The translations under genes and the position numbers were made by a program. Positions 52,553 through 62,981 of a stretch of 64,000 nt of DNA are shown here, piece by piece. The DNA comes from an uncultured Bacteroidales bacterium (GTDB lineage: Bacteria > Bacteroidota > Bacteroidia > Bacteroidales > UBA932): positions 36,583 to 100,582 of the forward strand of contig ONSU01000008.1 in assembly GCA_900320545.1 (NCBI GenBank), read 5' to 3'. A model generated the notes under the pieces. It worked only from the letters and a program-made list of their open reading frames with translations. It searched no databases and was not told the DNA's origin. Every line of letters starts with the position of its first letter. Within the stretch, counting starts at the first letter, position 1.

Positions 52553-55102
52553 TTATTGTTGACTTTCATAGCATCCTATATCAATCGTGCCGGAGCGCCG
52601 CGGCTTCCCGGCGAGGTCCGTTGACGGGGTCCCGGGGATAATTCCCGACGAGACACTCTCGGCGTTGCTGTCAACCACCCTGTCGGCTCCGGCGTCCACA
52701 AGAGGCGAGCCCGGGGCGGGTGTCCAGTCGGAATTGAACACACCGGCGCCGTCGGCGGGAAGCGTCACCGTACCCACCTGGCGCGGCGCGTCATAATTGG
52801 ATGGGACGGAGAGCGAATTAGCCGGGAAAGCGTTGTGATGGAAGAAGCGCCAGCGGCTGTTGCTCTTGATCTGCAGACCGTCTGTGCCGGCCGAGGTATT
52901 CGCCCAAACGACACAGTTGAGCACCGAGCCAAAGGAATTGTCAGCGAAACACAGGCCCGCTCCACCCTCGACAGCGCTGCTATTGTTTACAAAAGTGCAG
53001 TTTATGACATCGGTAAGATGGGTGTTGGAAACACCGTGCGAATAGTATCCTCCACCTATCCCACCGGCGCTGTTCCCGGTAACGAGACAGTTATAAACCA
53101 GGACGAATCCTTCCGTCCTGAGTCCGCCTCCGGCTCCCGTGGTCTGATTGTTCCGTACCAGACAGTTGGATATTTCCGCCCGGGTCTGGAGCGACGTCCT
53201 GTTATAAGCGCCTATGCCGCCGGCATAATTGGACGACAGATTGTCCTCCACCACGCAGCCGGTTATGCAGCCATTCACAAAGGCGCCTCCGCCGCTATAG
53301 CCCTCATTGTGGTGGATATAGCAATTGCGGCAGATTCCGCCCAGCGCCACATACACGCCTCCGGCGACATTCCCTATGACCGTGTTCACGTTCCCCGTGA
53401 TCTCGCAATCCTCCAGGATTCCGCCGGCCTTTATCTGCGCTCCGCCGCCGTTCACGGAGGAAGCGGTGACGTTTCCGCCCGTTATGGTGAATCCTTTCCA
53501 GACGGTAACGGTCGTAAAATCAGTTTCCTGGCACAGGACCTGTCCGCCTCCGGAGAGGATGGTACGGTATACGTCCGGGGCAGAAACAACGAACAGGGGA
53601 TCATATCCTCCGGTCACGTCTACTCCTTCCTTCATCTTGAAAGGCCCGTTGAACGTTCCTTCACCGACCAGGACGGCATCCTTTCCCGGAGTGGCCGAGG
53701 CGATTGCCGCGCCGAGGTCGCCGCCCGCCCTCACCAGGAGATTCCTTCCGTAAGAGACGGCGTCGGACATCGAATAGCGGCAGAAAACACAGGCGGAATC
53801 GCTCCAATCCCAGTTGGCGCTCCACTTGGACTGCTCATTATGGCGGGAGATTGAAATAACAGCTTGATACGTTCCTCTGGGAACGGCTATCACCACAGGA
53901 CCTGACTCGTCGGGAACAAAGGCATACCCCTGGCCGTCACAGGTTACAGTAACCGATTCCAAACCCGACATATCAATATCGGCAAGGGTAAGTGCCACCC
54001 TATCGGGGGTGAAGGTCACCAAGACCGGTCCGTCCTCCGGAATCGCGGCCTCGGCCTCAAACGGAAGGTTTTCCACATTGAACTTTCCGCCGGACAGGCG
54101 CTGCACCCCGTCTCCGGCCGCCTCTGCCGAATGGTATTTCACATACAGGGTGGAAGCCGACGGCCTTACCTTCATCGAGAACGAACCGTCCTCCCCGACC
54201 GTATACTCCTGGGCGGCGTCGGCATCGGCCCAGGCTGAGACCTTGGAGCCATCGGGCCAGATCCACGAAGGGTCGGTGCAGGAAAGGCTTACGGTCACGG
54301 TCTTCTTGTCCCGGAAAAGGTCGGCCGTTACGACGGCTGCTTCCTCGTATCTCGAGGAGGTTCCGGCACTCCGGACCGTCCCGTCAAAGACCTCCTCGGC
54401 ACCGGAATCGGACAGGAAAGAGAAGGTCAGGTTCCTGACGCCGCTGAACATAGAGACGTAATAATCGCCCGGAAGAAGATTCCCTCCTTCCCCGGATAGG
54501 ATGATCTCGTCCGAAGTCCCGTCCGCTTCCGGCCGCAGGGTAGCGGTCTTGTCTATGACCTCTATCTTGCACTTTCCGGACAACGGCAAACCGTCAGCGG
54601 ATCGAATCGTTACACTTTTCAGGGTAGTCACCTTCTCCGGAACCGTAATCTTGAGAACGGCGCCCAAAGGGATGAAACTGAAGTCGGTTTCCTTTGAGAC
54701 GGCAATCGCCAAAAGGGCGCTCCCAACGCTTGAAGCACCGCGCGCAAACTGTCTCACGGGTATTTCCGTATGGATAAACCGCCCGCTATAGGTGGTTCCC
54801 TCGACAAAGGGGTGGAGGGCCGTCCAGGGCCACGCCGGAGGAAGGTCCAGCGCGGATCCGCCAAGCGAAGCGCCATCTGCCGATGAAGCGTTTACGGTAA
54901 AGGGGCGCACCACCCTCTCAGCGTCAAAAATGGCTATCCGGTCGCCCTTGTCCCAAGTGAGGACGGCTCTCGGGAGCGTCCCGTCCTTATGTTCTATCAC
55001 AAGGTTGGATACGTGGAACTCTCTCTCTACCAATTCTTTCTCTCCATTGTTCCGGCACGAGAGCACGAGCGGCAAAAGCAAACAAAGGTATCTTGCTTTC
55101 AT
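52553..55102 (-). CDS. Fimbrillin-like / beta-helix surface lipoprotein 1
   Basis: 849 aa. Lipobox LPLVLSC (Cys16). N-terminal fimbrillin-like region (about 25-245), extra beta domains (about 265-450) and a C-terminal parallel beta-helix with GGG-containing turns (NGGGAQIKAGGILEDCEITGN, SGGGAFVNGCITGCVVEDN, IGGGYYSHGVSN) ending DLAGKPRRSGTIDIGCYE. Same design as the 745-aa protein. Overlaps the preceding gene by 4 bp. Function unproven; likely binds or displays at the surface. Confidence 0.85.
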   Translation of the reverse strand: MKARYLCLLLPLVLSCRNNGEKELVEREFHVSNLVIEHKDGTLPRAVLTWDKGDRIAIFDAERVVRPFTVNASSADGASLGGSALDLPPAWPWTALHPFVEGTTYSGRFIHTEIPVRQFARGASSVGSALLAIAVSKETDFSFIPLGAVLKITVPEKVTTLKSVTIRSADGLPLSGKCKIEVIDKTATLRPEADGTSDEIILSGEGGNLLPGDYYVSMFSGVRNLTFSFLSDSGAEEVFDGTVRSAGTSSRYEEAAVVTADLFRDKKTVTVSLSCTDPSWIWPDGSKVSAWADADAAQEYTVGEDGSFSMKVRPSASTLYVKYHSAEAAGDGVQRLSGGKFNVENLPFEAEAAIPEDGPVLVTFTPDRVALTLADIDMSGLESVTVTCDGQGYAFVPDESGPVVIAVPRGTYQAVISISRHNEQSKWSANWDWSDSACVFCRYSMSDAVSYGRNLLVRAGGDLGAAIASATPGKDAVLVGEGTFNGPFKMKEGVDVTGGYDPLFVVSAPDVYRTILSGGGQVLCQETDFTTVTVWKGFTITGGNVTASSVNGGGAQIKAGGILEDCEITGNVNTVIGNVAGGVYVALGGICRNCYIHHNEGYSGGGAFVNGCITGCVVEDNLSSNYAGGIGAYNRTSLQTRAEISNCLVRNNQTTGAGGGLRTEGFVLVYNCLVTGNSAGGIGGGYYSHGVSNTHLTDVINCTFVNNSSAVEGGAGLCFADNSFGSVLNCVVWANTSAGTDGLQIKSNSRWRFFHHNAFPANSLSVPSNYDAPRQVGTVTLPADGAGVFNSDWTPAPGSPLVDAGADRVVDSNAESVSSGIIPGTPSTDLAGKPRRSGTIDIGCYESQQ

Positions 55103-56682
55103 ATCTTGGATTTATTTACAATTTGGTCCATTCTCAGAAGGATTCTCACCGAGGCCAGGCAGCAGTTGATCCATACGTCCCTGTTGGGCCGCTTGGAAGG
55201 CCACTCGTCCCAGGTTGAGGGGAGCATCAGCGTATCCGGGTTCTGGACCCGGGTCAGATTGTCTATCAGGGCCTTGGCCTTTTCAAAGAAGCGCGCATCG
55301 CCGGTGAGTTCCCACCAGTCCAGGAGAGCCTGGGCATAGACCGCGGCGCTATGGTCCACGGGAGTCTGGTAACGGAACTGTTCAAACACGCACGGAGGAC
55401 AGCAGTTCACATTTGATCCGGGATACTCGTCCCAATGGGCAAACTGGTCTTCGCTGAACCTGATGAGGTCCAGCGCGGCTGACATAGCCGACTTAGACGG
55501 AGATTTCCGGGTTAGGATGTACGAGGCATAGGGAGCGGCAGTGCATTCGGTAAGGTTCTGGTACGGCTTAAGGCCGAGGACGGTCACGTCCTCGAACTGG
55601 CCGGTCATATCGAAGGAAGGGACGGCGACATTGTCCATATAGGATTCGCCCCGGACGCGGGATTGCCTGTACCCTGACTTCCCATAGTCATCCTCCAGGC
55701 GGGCGAAAAGTCGTAGCACCGGCGCCGAAAGGGCTTTGACCCCGTTTACCGGCTCTCCGGTGGCGAGGTCCATCTTGATGGGCCAGGAACCGTCGGGCGA
55801 CTGGATCCGGACATAGGTGTCGGCAATCCGCAGCGCCTCCTCAAGGAATCTTTTCTCTCCGCACAAGTCGTACAGGTCCAGATAAGCCTCCGCCACGGGG
55901 GCGGCTTCCATCCCCATAGTCTTCCCCTTGTTCTCGGCCCTGGCTGAAGCCAGTTTATCACCATAATAGGTGGGAGGGAATCCGTCCAGGGGCGTCCCAT
56001 TGGCTTGTGCATGTGCAATCAGCCACCCGGCCGCGCCTTTCGCAACGGCCTCGGCCTCCTCCCTGAGTTCGGGGCAGAGACCGGCCAGAAGGCATTCCAA
56101 ACTCACCGTGGCGCCGAACGTCTTGCAGGGGTAGGTGTTGAGACGCATAGAAAGGTCCGGTTCCGGACTGGTGAGCCACGATTGGATGCCCTTCATACCG
56201 TGTACATAACGGGCCGCACCAATCGCGGATTCACGGTATCCCCTCGCCGGGCCGGGATACCCGCCCTTGAACGGGACGTCCCGTATGAAATCCCTCTTTC
56301 CGGCAACGCCCCTGACTTCCCCTTTCCCGTCAAGTCCCTCCACCTTGAGGGAGACCTTCCCCGGGGTGATGTCGTTCCATATCGGGGCCAAGGACAGATT
56401 GGGCTCGGCGGAGATGAAACTCCACTCCCCGTCGGCCGAACTCACCGTATAACGATACTTCACGCTCCCGCTGACCTTTGCAAAGTCAAACGCCGGAGCA
56501 TAGAGGAAACGCGGGGCATAGGTATTCCACCAGGGGTTGCCGGAAATATAGCCCGGACGGACAGGAATCAGATACTCATCCCCGGGATTGCCGGGCGCGG
56601 CCGTAGAAGACTGATGCGAAACCATTGAAGACCCGCAGCCCATTACAAGAAGGCACGCAGCCGCCAAAAACGCAGATTTCAT
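55099..56682 (-). CDS. Lipoprotein with alpha/alpha-barrel fold, possible glycoside hydrolase
   Basis: 527 aa. Lipobox LLVMGC (Cys16). A short beta region (about 50-130) precedes helical hairpin repeats of a six-hairpin glycosidase-like toroid (AAPVAEAYLDLYDLCGEKRFLEEALRIADTYV, SAAVYAQALLDWWELTGDARFFEKAKALIDNL). A CCPPC motif (VNCCPPCVFEQFRY) recalls GH127-like cysteine-rich sites, but family and activity are unproven. Lies between susD and the first beta-helix protein, 4-bp overlap with the latter. Confidence 0.65.
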   Translation of the reverse strand: MKSAFLAAACLLVMGCGSSMVSHQSSTAAPGNPGDEYLIPVRPGYISGNPWWNTYAPRFLYAPAFDFAKVSGSVKYRYTVSSADGEWSFISAEPNLSLAPIWNDITPGKVSLKVEGLDGKGEVRGVAGKRDFIRDVPFKGGYPGPARGYRESAIGAARYVHGMKGIQSWLTSPEPDLSMRLNTYPCKTFGATVSLECLLAGLCPELREEAEAVAKGAAGWLIAHAQANGTPLDGFPPTYYGDKLASARAENKGKTMGMEAAPVAEAYLDLYDLCGEKRFLEEALRIADTYVRIQSPDGSWPIKMDLATGEPVNGVKALSAPVLRLFARLEDDYGKSGYRQSRVRGESYMDNVAVPSFDMTGQFEDVTVLGLKPYQNLTECTAAPYASYILTRKSPSKSAMSAALDLIRFSEDQFAHWDEYPGSNVNCCPPCVFEQFRYQTPVDHSAAVYAQALLDWWELTGDARFFEKAKALIDNLTRVQNPDTLMLPSTWDEWPSKRPNRDVWINCCLASVRILLRMDQIVNKSKI

Positions 56683-56683
56683 A

Positions 56684-58591
56684 TCAATATCCGGGGTTTT
56701 GAACCAGTTTGTAGTTGATGTTCAACTCCGTGATGGGAATGGCATACCAGTAGCTCTTGGGATAGGTAAAGGCCCGTGGAGCCAGTTCCTTCAAGGGAAC
56801 AAGACGGTAGAACTCGTCATCTTCCTTCCCGCCGTAAACATCCAGATTCAGCGGGCACTCCGACAGATACAGATGGGCCACCTTCCAGCGACGGAGGTTG
56901 TCGTATGTCCGGCCCTCGAAGCACAGTTCGGCGGACATTTCATAATGGAGGGCCTTCCGCAGCGTTTCACCGGAAGGGATTCCGCCAGCCTTGTTCCAGG
57001 ACTCCTCAAAGGAAGGGAGACCGGCCCTCTCCCTCACCCGGTCAAGATAGCCGAGGCTCTTTGCATCCAGCGCCCCCGTGAGTTCAAAGCAGGCTTCCGC
57101 ATAATCCAGATACAGTTCGGCAAGCCTCAGATACGGCATCCTGTAGGGCACGAAGTTAATGGTGAGGTTTACCGGATCGTACTGTGTGTTTACCGAGATG
57201 AATTTCTGGAAATAATAACCGGTACACGAATGGTAAACGGTCCTTGCGCCGCAGTAGCCGTGGTACTCGCCCGCCCGGGTATGGATCCAGTTCTTCTCGC
57301 TGCCGTTGTAGATGATGTTTCCCCTGTCGAAGGCGATGGAGGCGTAGAAACGGGGGTCACGGTTGCGGTGGAGTCTGGCGGTGGAATCACCCGGAGCGAT
57401 GGTAAGCAAATGGTTCGCGGCAAATTCATCCTTCACCTTCGGGTCTGCCCAAAGAGGGAGGCCGTCCTCGGTGAGGAACGTGCACACCGCCTGCATCGTA
57501 GGGACGTTGGCCGGACGGAAAGATGTGCTGAGGTCCTTTCCCGCCACGCCGTCCCAGTTTCTGGGCACACCATACTGCTGAAGATAGGTATTCTCAAAAG
57601 TCCCGCGAACGGTGGACCAAAGGTACTCGCACTTGTTTCCCTCCTGCGAGGTGGGCTGGAGGAACAACTTATAGTAATTGTTCATCCCCCTTGCTGCAGT
57701 GGAGAGGGCCGAACTGGAAGGGTCCGTCCAAAGGTGGCAGCCGTTGTCCTCGGCCAGGGAAATCGCCTCCGCGACGGCATCGAGGGCCGTTTTCCATTTG
57801 GACGCATCATACTCCTGAGGGATGAGCGGGGACTTATCGTAATTCAGGAAGGTGGAGAAATCGCGGTTGCCGTTGACCAGTGGCGAGGCCGTATACATCA
57901 GGACCGTAGCCTTGAGGGCCTTGGCGGCCACCGCGCTCGCCCTTCCGGGTTCAATGTCCTCGCGGATGGCGGGAAGCCGCTCGGCGGCCATATCGAACAT
58001 CCGGCACACAAATCCGGCGCAGGTGTCCCAGTCGCTACGCGGACTGAGGACCTCGTCCATCGGCGCATCCTGCCGGATCTCGTGATCCACTATCACCACC
58101 GGTCCGTAATGGGTCATCAGCAGCCAGTGCAGGAACCCCACCAGGAAATAAGCCTCCCCCTCATAGACCCTGGCCTTGCTCGTGTCCAGGCCCGGCGTGT
58201 CGTAGACGTGGTCGATGAAATTCCAGGCATAGCGGATTCCGCGGTAAAGGTCGTAGGACATTGATCCTGTCGCAGTGGCCGTAGCGATGGACCAAAAGCC
58301 GTAATACGTGGAACTGGAGCTCTCCTGTCCGTAGAGCATCGCCTTCCAGCCTGCCCAGCGGACGGGATTCTGCTGCATCGACATTACCTCTCCGCCAAGG
58401 AAGAAATCGGGATAGGTATAATATCCGTTGTTGACAGGAATGAAGCCGTACACATTGTTCAGCGTGCGTTCCGTCTGCACCGACGAAGCATACATATTTT
58501 CCATCGTGGCGGTGTCTTCAGGGACTACGTCAAGGAAACGGCACGCGGTGGCGGCAAGAGCGAAAAGCGTTGTTATGAAGATTCTTTTCAT
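56684..58591 (-). CDS. SusD-like surface glycan-binding lipoprotein
   Basis: 635 aa. Lipobox LAATAC (Cys17). SusD fold: N-terminal DVVPEDTATMENMY, helical TPR-like core, and the C-terminal segment PYLRLAELYLDYAEACFELTG and YDNLRRWKVAH typical of the family. It caps the SusC pore and binds the incoming ligand. Starts 12 bp after susC. The glycan (or peptide) target cannot be read. Confidence 0.93.
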   Translation of the reverse strand: MKRIFITTLFALAATACRFLDVVPEDTATMENMYASSVQTERTLNNVYGFIPVNNGYYTYPDFFLGGEVMSMQQNPVRWAGWKAMLYGQESSSSTYYGFWSIATATATGSMSYDLYRGIRYAWNFIDHVYDTPGLDTSKARVYEGEAYFLVGFLHWLLMTHYGPVVIVDHEIRQDAPMDEVLSPRSDWDTCAGFVCRMFDMAAERLPAIREDIEPGRASAVAAKALKATVLMYTASPLVNGNRDFSTFLNYDKSPLIPQEYDASKWKTALDAVAEAISLAEDNGCHLWTDPSSSALSTAARGMNNYYKLFLQPTSQEGNKCEYLWSTVRGTFENTYLQQYGVPRNWDGVAGKDLSTSFRPANVPTMQAVCTFLTEDGLPLWADPKVKDEFAANHLLTIAPGDSTARLHRNRDPRFYASIAFDRGNIIYNGSEKNWIHTRAGEYHGYCGARTVYHSCTGYYFQKFISVNTQYDPVNLTINFVPYRMPYLRLAELYLDYAEACFELTGALDAKSLGYLDRVRERAGLPSFEESWNKAGGIPSGETLRKALHYEMSAELCFEGRTYDNLRRWKVAHLYLSECPLNLDVYGGKEDDEFYRLVPLKELAPRAFTYPKSYWYAIPITELNINYKLVQNPGY

Positions 58592-58603
58592 AGCGGCAGA
58601 GGA

Positions 58604-61600
58604 TTAGAAGAACAGCTGGAAACCGACTTGGGCCGTGCGGGTGAGCGGATACGAGACTCCGGCCCCGTTCTTGAGTTCGGGGTCCCAGTACTTGAAGGGC
58701 GAAATGATGAACAGATTGGTGCCTGTGCAGTACACGCGCAACTTGTCCTTCCAGTTGTAACCCACTTCCACATTTTTCAGGCGGAGAAAACTGCCGTCGC
58801 GGAGCCAGTAAGTGGATTTCTGGACATTATTGAGGTTGATATCCCAGTCAAGCCTCGGAAAGACGGCATCAGGATTGGGATTGTCCTCCCTCCAGTGGCC
58901 GTCCGACACCCATTTAAAAATATTGAATCCCCGGTTGGACTGGTTCACAAAAGGATGGACTGCATCGGACAGTTCGATGGATACTCCAGCCCGGCCCGCA
59001 AAGAAGAATGAAAAATCAAAGTCCTTGAAGCGGGTGGTGGCGCCGAAGCCATAGTTTATTTCCGGGACCGTAGGAGCCCCGAGATACACGAAATCGCCCT
59101 TGTCGATTTTGTTGTCTCCATTCTGATCCTTATACTTGATGTCGCCGGGACGGTAGTCGGAGATGAATGTCTGGATCGGGGAATTGTCGATATCGTCCTG
59201 GTCCTTGAACAGGCCTACTGCCTCCAGTACAAAGGGCTTGTTCACCGGGACCCCGATGACCGACTGGTACGGATATATCTGGACGGCAGGCTCGTCATAG
59301 GCCGTGATTTCGTTATGGGCGTAGGTAAAAGTTCCCCTGAAGCTGATGCTGAAATCCTTGTTGATTATCTGGCTGTACTCCAAGCTGAGGTCCACGCCCC
59401 GGTTACGGACTGCGCCCAGGTTTCCGACCGGAGTGGCACGGCTGAGTCCCGCCGTGGCCGGAAGGGTATGACGCGACTGGAAAATGCCTGTCCGGTGTTC
59501 GTCAAACAGGTCGAGAATCATCTTGAACCTGTTCCACAGCCCCAGTTCCAGGCCGAGGTCGTGCTTGCGGCTCACTTCCCAGGTAGCCTCCTCGTTGCCT
59601 TCCCTGGCGATGCTGTTCCCATACGTGGCCTGGAAACCGTTGATTCCGGAACCCGGCAGGAAAGGGACCTGGGAGCCCATCGTCACGGATGAGATGTAGG
59701 GAAAGCGCTGCGACAAGTAATCATTGCCGGAAAGACCGTAGGAATAACGCAACTTGAGCATATTGACCACAGGTTTCAACGAGGTCCAGAACGGCTCGTT
59801 CGACACAATCCAACCGGCTGCCACGGAAGGGAAAAAGCCCCAGCGATGGCCCCGCATAAAGTTCTCGCTGCCGTTGTAGCCAAAGTTCCCCTCCAGCACG
59901 TAGCGGTCACCGTATATGTAGGAAAGCCTCCCGGCAAAACCTTGCTCCCTCCGGGGAAGCCGGTTGTAATAGGTGGAGGCCTGATTATCCATATGCTCTT
60001 TCTGGTGATACAGCACCACCGCGTTCACAAAATGGTTTCCGAAGGTTCTCTTGTACTCCAGGTTGGCCTGGAGGTTATACTCCCGATATCCGCTTGACGA
60101 GGTGGAGGAAGACATAAATTTGGAGCCCTCGTTTCCCAGCAAGGAGAGGACATATTCCTTCTCCCCGGTAAACGGATCGGTTTCCACGGAGGTAAGCCTG
60201 TAAAGCCAAGGAGTCTTGGAAAAGGCGGTGGTGGCGGAGGTGTAGATATAGAACGAGGCCTGCCCCCAAAGTTTGAGGCCCGGTGTTATGAAGTCAAAGT
60301 TCTGGTCCAGGCGGAGCGATATGGTGGAATTGCTCGTAAAGGCTTTCCTGTAGCCCGTGGAGAGGTCCTTGTACGGGTTGGTCCAGGAAATGGTGGAATC
60401 CCATTCATTGGTGCCGCCAAAAATCACGTAGTCGGCGTCCTTGATCCAGGAGGTGGGATAGGTGGGGGCCGCCGTGACGGGATTTGCGTACAAGGCTCCG
60501 GCGAAATACCGCTGGCTATCGGCATAGGGCATATGCTTGTAAAACAGGATACTGGTCATCTTCACCGTGGCCGTGGTCGAATTCGTCACCCTGGCCGTCA
60601 CGTTGCTCTGGAACGAGAACTTCTTTGCGTTAAGGCCGGTGTCAAAGTCCACCTCCGGCGAGTTCTTTATCATACCGTCCTGGTTGGAGAACATCGCGCT
60701 GAGAAAATAGTCCACCCGGTTCCCGCCTCCACGGATATTGATGTCTACGTTCTGGGAGAAGGACATCTTCTTGAACAGAAGGTCGTACCAGTTCACGTTA
60801 GGGTACACGTATGGGTCGGTGCCTGCGGCAGTGGCCGCAATTCTCTCCTCGGTATACAGAGGATCCAGTCCCCTCATAACGAGGGCCTCGTTATAGTCGC
60901 GCATATAGGTCACCCCATCAGCGATTTTCGCAACCTTGGTGAACGTGTTCACCGTAGAATTGAAATGGATGTTAACACTCATCTTGTCCGACACCCGGCC
61001 CGTCTTGGTGGTGATGATCATTACGCCGTTCGCTCCTCGGGAACCGTACAGCGCCGTTGCGGCGGCATCCTTGAGCACGGCGAACGACTCTATGGATTCC
61101 GGCGATATGCCGTCCAGTATCCCGATTCCGACCTCAACTCCGTCCAGTATGTACAGCGGGGTCTTGTTTCCCCCGAATGTGGAGATGCCCCTGATCCAAA
61201 AGGAGGCGCCGTCGGCTCCGGGCTCACCGGACGACTGCGTGGCGATTACGCCGGCAAGCTGCCCGGCGAATGCCTGGGAAAGCGTCGGAGAATGCAGATT
61301 CTTGAGTTTGTCCGGAGTGATGGTCTCTATGGAAGTCACAATGGACTCCTTCTTCTGGGTAGTTCCAAAGGCTACCACAACGGCTTCGTCAATGGTTTTT
61401 GCCGACTCGTCAAGGAATACCATCCGGAAATAATTGTCGTTCTCGGAGGTCTTGACCGCCTTGTCAAGATACCCAAGCATAGAAAAAACGATTTCCTTTA
61501 CATCCTCCGTCACGGTGATGGAATAGTTTCCATTAATGTCAGCAACCGTGCCGATTTCCGTCCCCGGGACATAGACCGTGGCCCCGGGAAGCGGGGAACG

Positions 61601-62005
61601 GTCGGTGGCAGCCACGACCACGCCCTTGATGGTACGCTGCCCGGGCGGGGTGGAGGACTTTTTGTCCGGCGACTGTGAAACCCGGTTGGACGGAGATGCC
61701 CCCTTATGCAGGACAATCATCTTGCCTTCCCTCTTCACGACAATCTGCCACGGAGAAAGCACCCTTTCCACGAGACTGACAATATCCTCGTCGGAGGCCT
61801 CCGCCGACACCTTTGCCTTCAGGTCTATTTCCGAGGGCCGATAAGCGAAAGTCACGCCGCCCAGTTTTTCCACATTGTCAAGGAAATGCTTGATGCTCAC
61901 ATTCTTCCAAGACCCGGTAACACGCAGGGAATTCTGCGCGCCAAGGGGGATCGCCAAAGGGAGGAAAAGAAGGATGGCCACAAGGTAGCCCAAGTTTTTT
62001 CTCAT
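58604..62005 (-). CDS. SusC-like TonB-dependent transporter with STN domain
   Basis: 1133 aa. Signal peptide (1-23), STN domain (about 25-95, LRVTGSWKNVSIKHFLDNVEK...), carboxypeptidase-like domain (about 118-200, IKGVVVAATDRSPLPGATVYVPG), plug (VIRG-like GADGASFWIRGISTFGGNKTPLYILDGVEVG) and barrel ending QVGFQLFF. The STN domain lets ligand occupancy be passed to the FecR anti-sigma factor encoded upstream, so the operon is probably self-induced. Confidence 0.95.
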   Translation of the reverse strand: MRKNLGYLVAILLFLPLAIPLGAQNSLRVTGSWKNVSIKHFLDNVEKLGGVTFAYRPSEIDLKAKVSAEASDEDIVSLVERVLSPWQIVVKREGKMIVLHKGASPSNRVSQSPDKKSSTPPGQRTIKGVVVAATDRSPLPGATVYVPGTEIGTVADINGNYSITVTEDVKEIVFSMLGYLDKAVKTSENDNYFRMVFLDESAKTIDEAVVVAFGTTQKKESIVTSIETITPDKLKNLHSPTLSQAFAGQLAGVIATQSSGEPGADGASFWIRGISTFGGNKTPLYILDGVEVGIGILDGISPESIESFAVLKDAAATALYGSRGANGVMIITTKTGRVSDKMSVNIHFNSTVNTFTKVAKIADGVTYMRDYNEALVMRGLDPLYTEERIAATAAGTDPYVYPNVNWYDLLFKKMSFSQNVDINIRGGGNRVDYFLSAMFSNQDGMIKNSPEVDFDTGLNAKKFSFQSNVTARVTNSTTATVKMTSILFYKHMPYADSQRYFAGALYANPVTAAPTYPTSWIKDADYVIFGGTNEWDSTISWTNPYKDLSTGYRKAFTSNSTISLRLDQNFDFITPGLKLWGQASFYIYTSATTAFSKTPWLYRLTSVETDPFTGEKEYVLSLLGNEGSKFMSSSTSSSGYREYNLQANLEYKRTFGNHFVNAVVLYHQKEHMDNQASTYYNRLPRREQGFAGRLSYIYGDRYVLEGNFGYNGSENFMRGHRWGFFPSVAAGWIVSNEPFWTSLKPVVNMLKLRYSYGLSGNDYLSQRFPYISSVTMGSQVPFLPGSGINGFQATYGNSIAREGNEEATWEVSRKHDLGLELGLWNRFKMILDLFDEHRTGIFQSRHTLPATAGLSRATPVGNLGAVRNRGVDLSLEYSQIINKDFSISFRGTFTYAHNEITAYDEPAVQIYPYQSVIGVPVNKPFVLEAVGLFKDQDDIDNSPIQTFISDYRPGDIKYKDQNGDNKIDKGDFVYLGAPTVPEINYGFGATTRFKDFDFSFFFAGRAGVSIELSDAVHPFVNQSNRGFNIFKWVSDGHWREDNPNPDAVFPRLDWDINLNNVQKSTYWLRDGSFLRLKNVEVGYNWKDKLRVYCTGTNLFIISPFKYWDPELKNGAGVSYPLTRTAQVGFQLFF

Positions 62006-62012
62006 ACCTAAA

Positions 62013-62981
62013 CTAATTATTCGTCAGTAATATATGCTTGTCATCAATATAGCACACCTCGGTATTTGTAAGGATACCGATTACGGAAAAGACCCTTTCC
62101 TTTGTCTCGTCGGAAACCTTGAGGCTAAGCCTTGACAGGGTGTCAACTCCCCTGCCGACAGAAACCTTGACGTTGTAGCGGTGCTCCAGTTTCTCAAGTA
62201 CCTTTGACAGGGGCAGATTGTCCATAACCATTATGGGAGCGAACCAACTGAGGTAATCGGCCGTATCCACCTTCCGCACACAACTTTCGCCGCTCCCCTT
62301 ATCCATCACATACTGCTCGCCCGGGGAAAGCACCACAGGAGCCGTCCCCGCCGATCCCACCTGGACGCTGCCCGAGGCAACGGTGACCTGGTCCTCGTTA
62401 AAAAGAGGGCTCTGCCGCACGCAGAACTGGGTTCCCAGGACCTGGACATCGAAGGAGGAGGTCTTCATACAGAAGGGCGTTCCGTCGTGCACGACGTCAA
62501 AATAGCCCTCCCCTTCCAGAAACACTTCCCGGCTTCCTGTCCGCCCCATATCCTGGGCATACCGGAGGGTGCTGCCGCTGTTGAGCCAAACCGACGTCCC
62601 GTCCGGCAGGATGTGGTGACCGCGGGCATTGTCTGCGGTGAGGATGCAGACCGCCTGAGGGGCTCTCATCCTGTGGTTAAGCAAAAATCCGCCGGCAAGG
62701 AGGACCACGACGGCCGCCGCGATGCCCGCACATCTCCAGAGAAGACGGGACTTCCGTTTCTCCGCTCCGGTGTGGCGGTGAAGCATCTCCAGTTTCATCC
62801 TCCTTTCACGGGTGGAGTCGGAAAGGTCTTCCGAGCACAGATTCATCCAGATGCGGTACAGCGCATCTTCCTTTGCCTGCTGGCGGTCATCCTCCACCAG
62901 CCACTCCCCGAAGGCGTCCCTGACTTCACGGGAGGGATTCCCGGAGGCAAAGCGCTCAATTATCTTCTTAATTATGGTCAT
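62013..62981 (-). CDS. FecR-family anti-sigma factor
   Basis: 322 aa from ATG 62981, overlapping the sigma-factor stop by 4 bp. Cytoplasmic N-terminus (1-80), one membrane helix (about 83-102, GIAAAVVVLLAGGFLL), periplasmic FecR domain (LPDGTSVWLNSGSTLRY, VFLEGEGYFDV) and a C-terminal DUF4974 domain (NLPLSKVLEKLEHRYNVKV). Holds the ECF sigma factor until SusC signals; cleavage or shape change then frees it. Confidence 0.93.
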   Translation of the reverse strand: MTIIKKIIERFASGNPSREVRDAFGEWLVEDDRQQAKEDALYRIWMNLCSEDLSDSTRERRMKLEMLHRHTGAEKRKSRLLWRCAGIAAAVVVLLAGGFLLNHRMRAPQAVCILTADNARGHHILPDGTSVWLNSGSTLRYAQDMGRTGSREVFLEGEGYFDVVHDGTPFCMKTSSFDVQVLGTQFCVRQSPLFNEDQVTVASGSVQVGSAGTAPVVLSPGEQYVMDKGSGESCVRKVDTADYLSWFAPIMVMDNLPLSKVLEKLEHRYNVKVSVGRGVDTLSRLSLKVSDETKERVFSVIGILTNTEVCYIDDKHILLTNN